Assembly: GCA_003650505.1 (NCBI GenBank) | Contig: QMQL01000047.1 | Span: forward strand, 1-6,574 | Direction of reading: 5' to 3' | Origin: Candidatus Acetothermia bacterium | GTDB lineage: Bacteria > Bipolaricaulota > Bipolaricaulia > UBA7950 > UBA9294 | Length of the DNA: 6,574 bases | Part shown: positions 6,439-6,574 of the stretch, one piece after another | How the letters are laid out: each line of letters begins with the position of its first letter | Position numbering within the stretch: position 1 is the first letter of the stretch | Notes under the pieces: model-generated | Told to the model about the DNA's origin: nothing | The model's database searches: none | The model's input: the letters and a program-made list of their open reading frames with translations, nothing else | Program-made: the position numbers and the translations under genes

Positions 6439-6545
6439 TATCGTTTCATCAGGAGCATCGACCGCATAATAAAGGAGTATACATAACGGCGCATTCCGAA
6501 GGCAAGCGTAGCACTAGAAACGATACCACCGCTATGATAAACGAT
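6439..6545. repeat. Three AAACGAT repeats around the candidate operon promoter
   Basis: GAAACGATA occurs at 6517-6525 on the plus strand and, inverted, at 6447-6439 on the minus strand. A third core copy, AAACGAT, is at 6539-6545 on the plus strand. The two plus copies are 21 bp apart, close to two helical turns. The midpoint of the inverted 9-mers falls near 6482, at the edge of the candidate -10. The layout would suit a regulator binding site, but the motif is short and no known operator is recognised. Confidence 0.3.
6476..6505 (-). promoter_or_regulatory. Candidate promoter of the transporter operon
   Basis: On the minus strand, TTGCCT (6505-6500; four of six to TTGACA) is separated by 18 bp from TATACT (6481-6476; five of six to TATAAT). 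Transcription would begin near 6469, about 82 nt before the ATG at 6387. It is the best-placed sigma70-like match I find upstream of the operon, but the -35 is weak and other AT-rich hexamers lie close by. Confidence 0.4.
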
Positions 6546-6574
6546 TCGATTACCACTGACCTTCACCTGAAAAC

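Larger units (their letters stand above)
6388..6574. other. Upstream region of the transporter operon, no supported gene
   Basis: This is 187 bp to the right of the first ATPase gene. No credible coding frame is seen on either strand. AAAGGAG on the plus strand at 6471-6477 resembles a ribosome binding site but no start codon follows at a usable distance. The stretch holds a candidate minus-strand promoter and three AAACGAT repeats, listed separately. Confidence 0.5.

Noticed and set aside
6298..6486. Plus-strand open frame of 62 codons at the right end
   Set aside because: It overlaps the first ATPase gene antisense and runs into the operon promoter region. It has no ribosome binding site and no recognisable features.
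1..6574. CRISPR array, insertion sequence or integrase gene
   Set aside because: No regularly spaced repeats, transposase or recombinase motifs, or terminal inverted repeats were seen anywhere in the window.

Overview
The window is dominated by one complete minus-strand operon for a binding-protein-dependent ABC importer of the peptide/nickel (Dpp/Opp) type. In transcription order it runs from right to left: ATPase 1 (DppD-like, 6387-5254), ATPase 2 (DppF-like, 5254-4172), permease 1 (DppB-like, 4175-3156), permease 2 (DppC-like, 3155-2190) and the extracytoplasmic solute-binding protein (2069-513). A strong intrinsic terminator follows at about 441-483. The first four genes touch or overlap end to end (TGATG, ATGA, TAGATG junctions) and look translationally coupled. 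The binding-protein gene is set apart by 120 bp, has its own near-perfect Shine-Dalgarno sequence and possibly an extended -10 promoter. Together the proteins should form the standard machine: a secreted receptor delivers ligand to a DppB/DppC-like membrane heterodimer driven by two different ATPases, both with intact catalytic motifs. The ligand (di- or oligopeptide, nickel chelate, or oligosaccharide as in some thermophile relatives) cannot be read from the sequence.

Right edge (6388-6574): no credible gene. It holds a plausible sigma70-type promoter for the operon (TTGCCT-18-TATACT, minus strand) and three copies of AAACGAT placed around it, which could be an operator.

Left edge (1-440): no credible protein gene, but it is not empty. 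On the plus strand at 183-267 lies a degenerate tRNA-Ala(TGC). Its anticodon arm, T arm and 3' acceptor strand are intact, but the 5' acceptor strand is missing and the D-arm is split by about 18 nt. On the minus strand there is a consensus promoter, TTGACA-17-TACAAT (175-147). About 137 nt downstream is GGAGGTG followed six bases later by GTG (16-1), so a further minus-strand gene probably begins at the very edge of the window. The transcribed leader between them is rich in stems, including alternative GGGG/CCCC pairings, and may be a cis-regulatory RNA that I cannot assign to a class.

Organism: bacterial, with GC-moderate DNA, strong AGGAGG ribosome binding sites and sigma70-like promoters. 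The binding protein has a cleavable signal peptide without a lipobox cysteine, which fits a diderm with a periplasm. A deep-branching or uncultivated lineage (Thermotogota- or Bipolaricaulota-like) is a guess only. I do not see a clearly undescribed biological system. The most interesting items are the broken tRNA and the structured leader at the left end.
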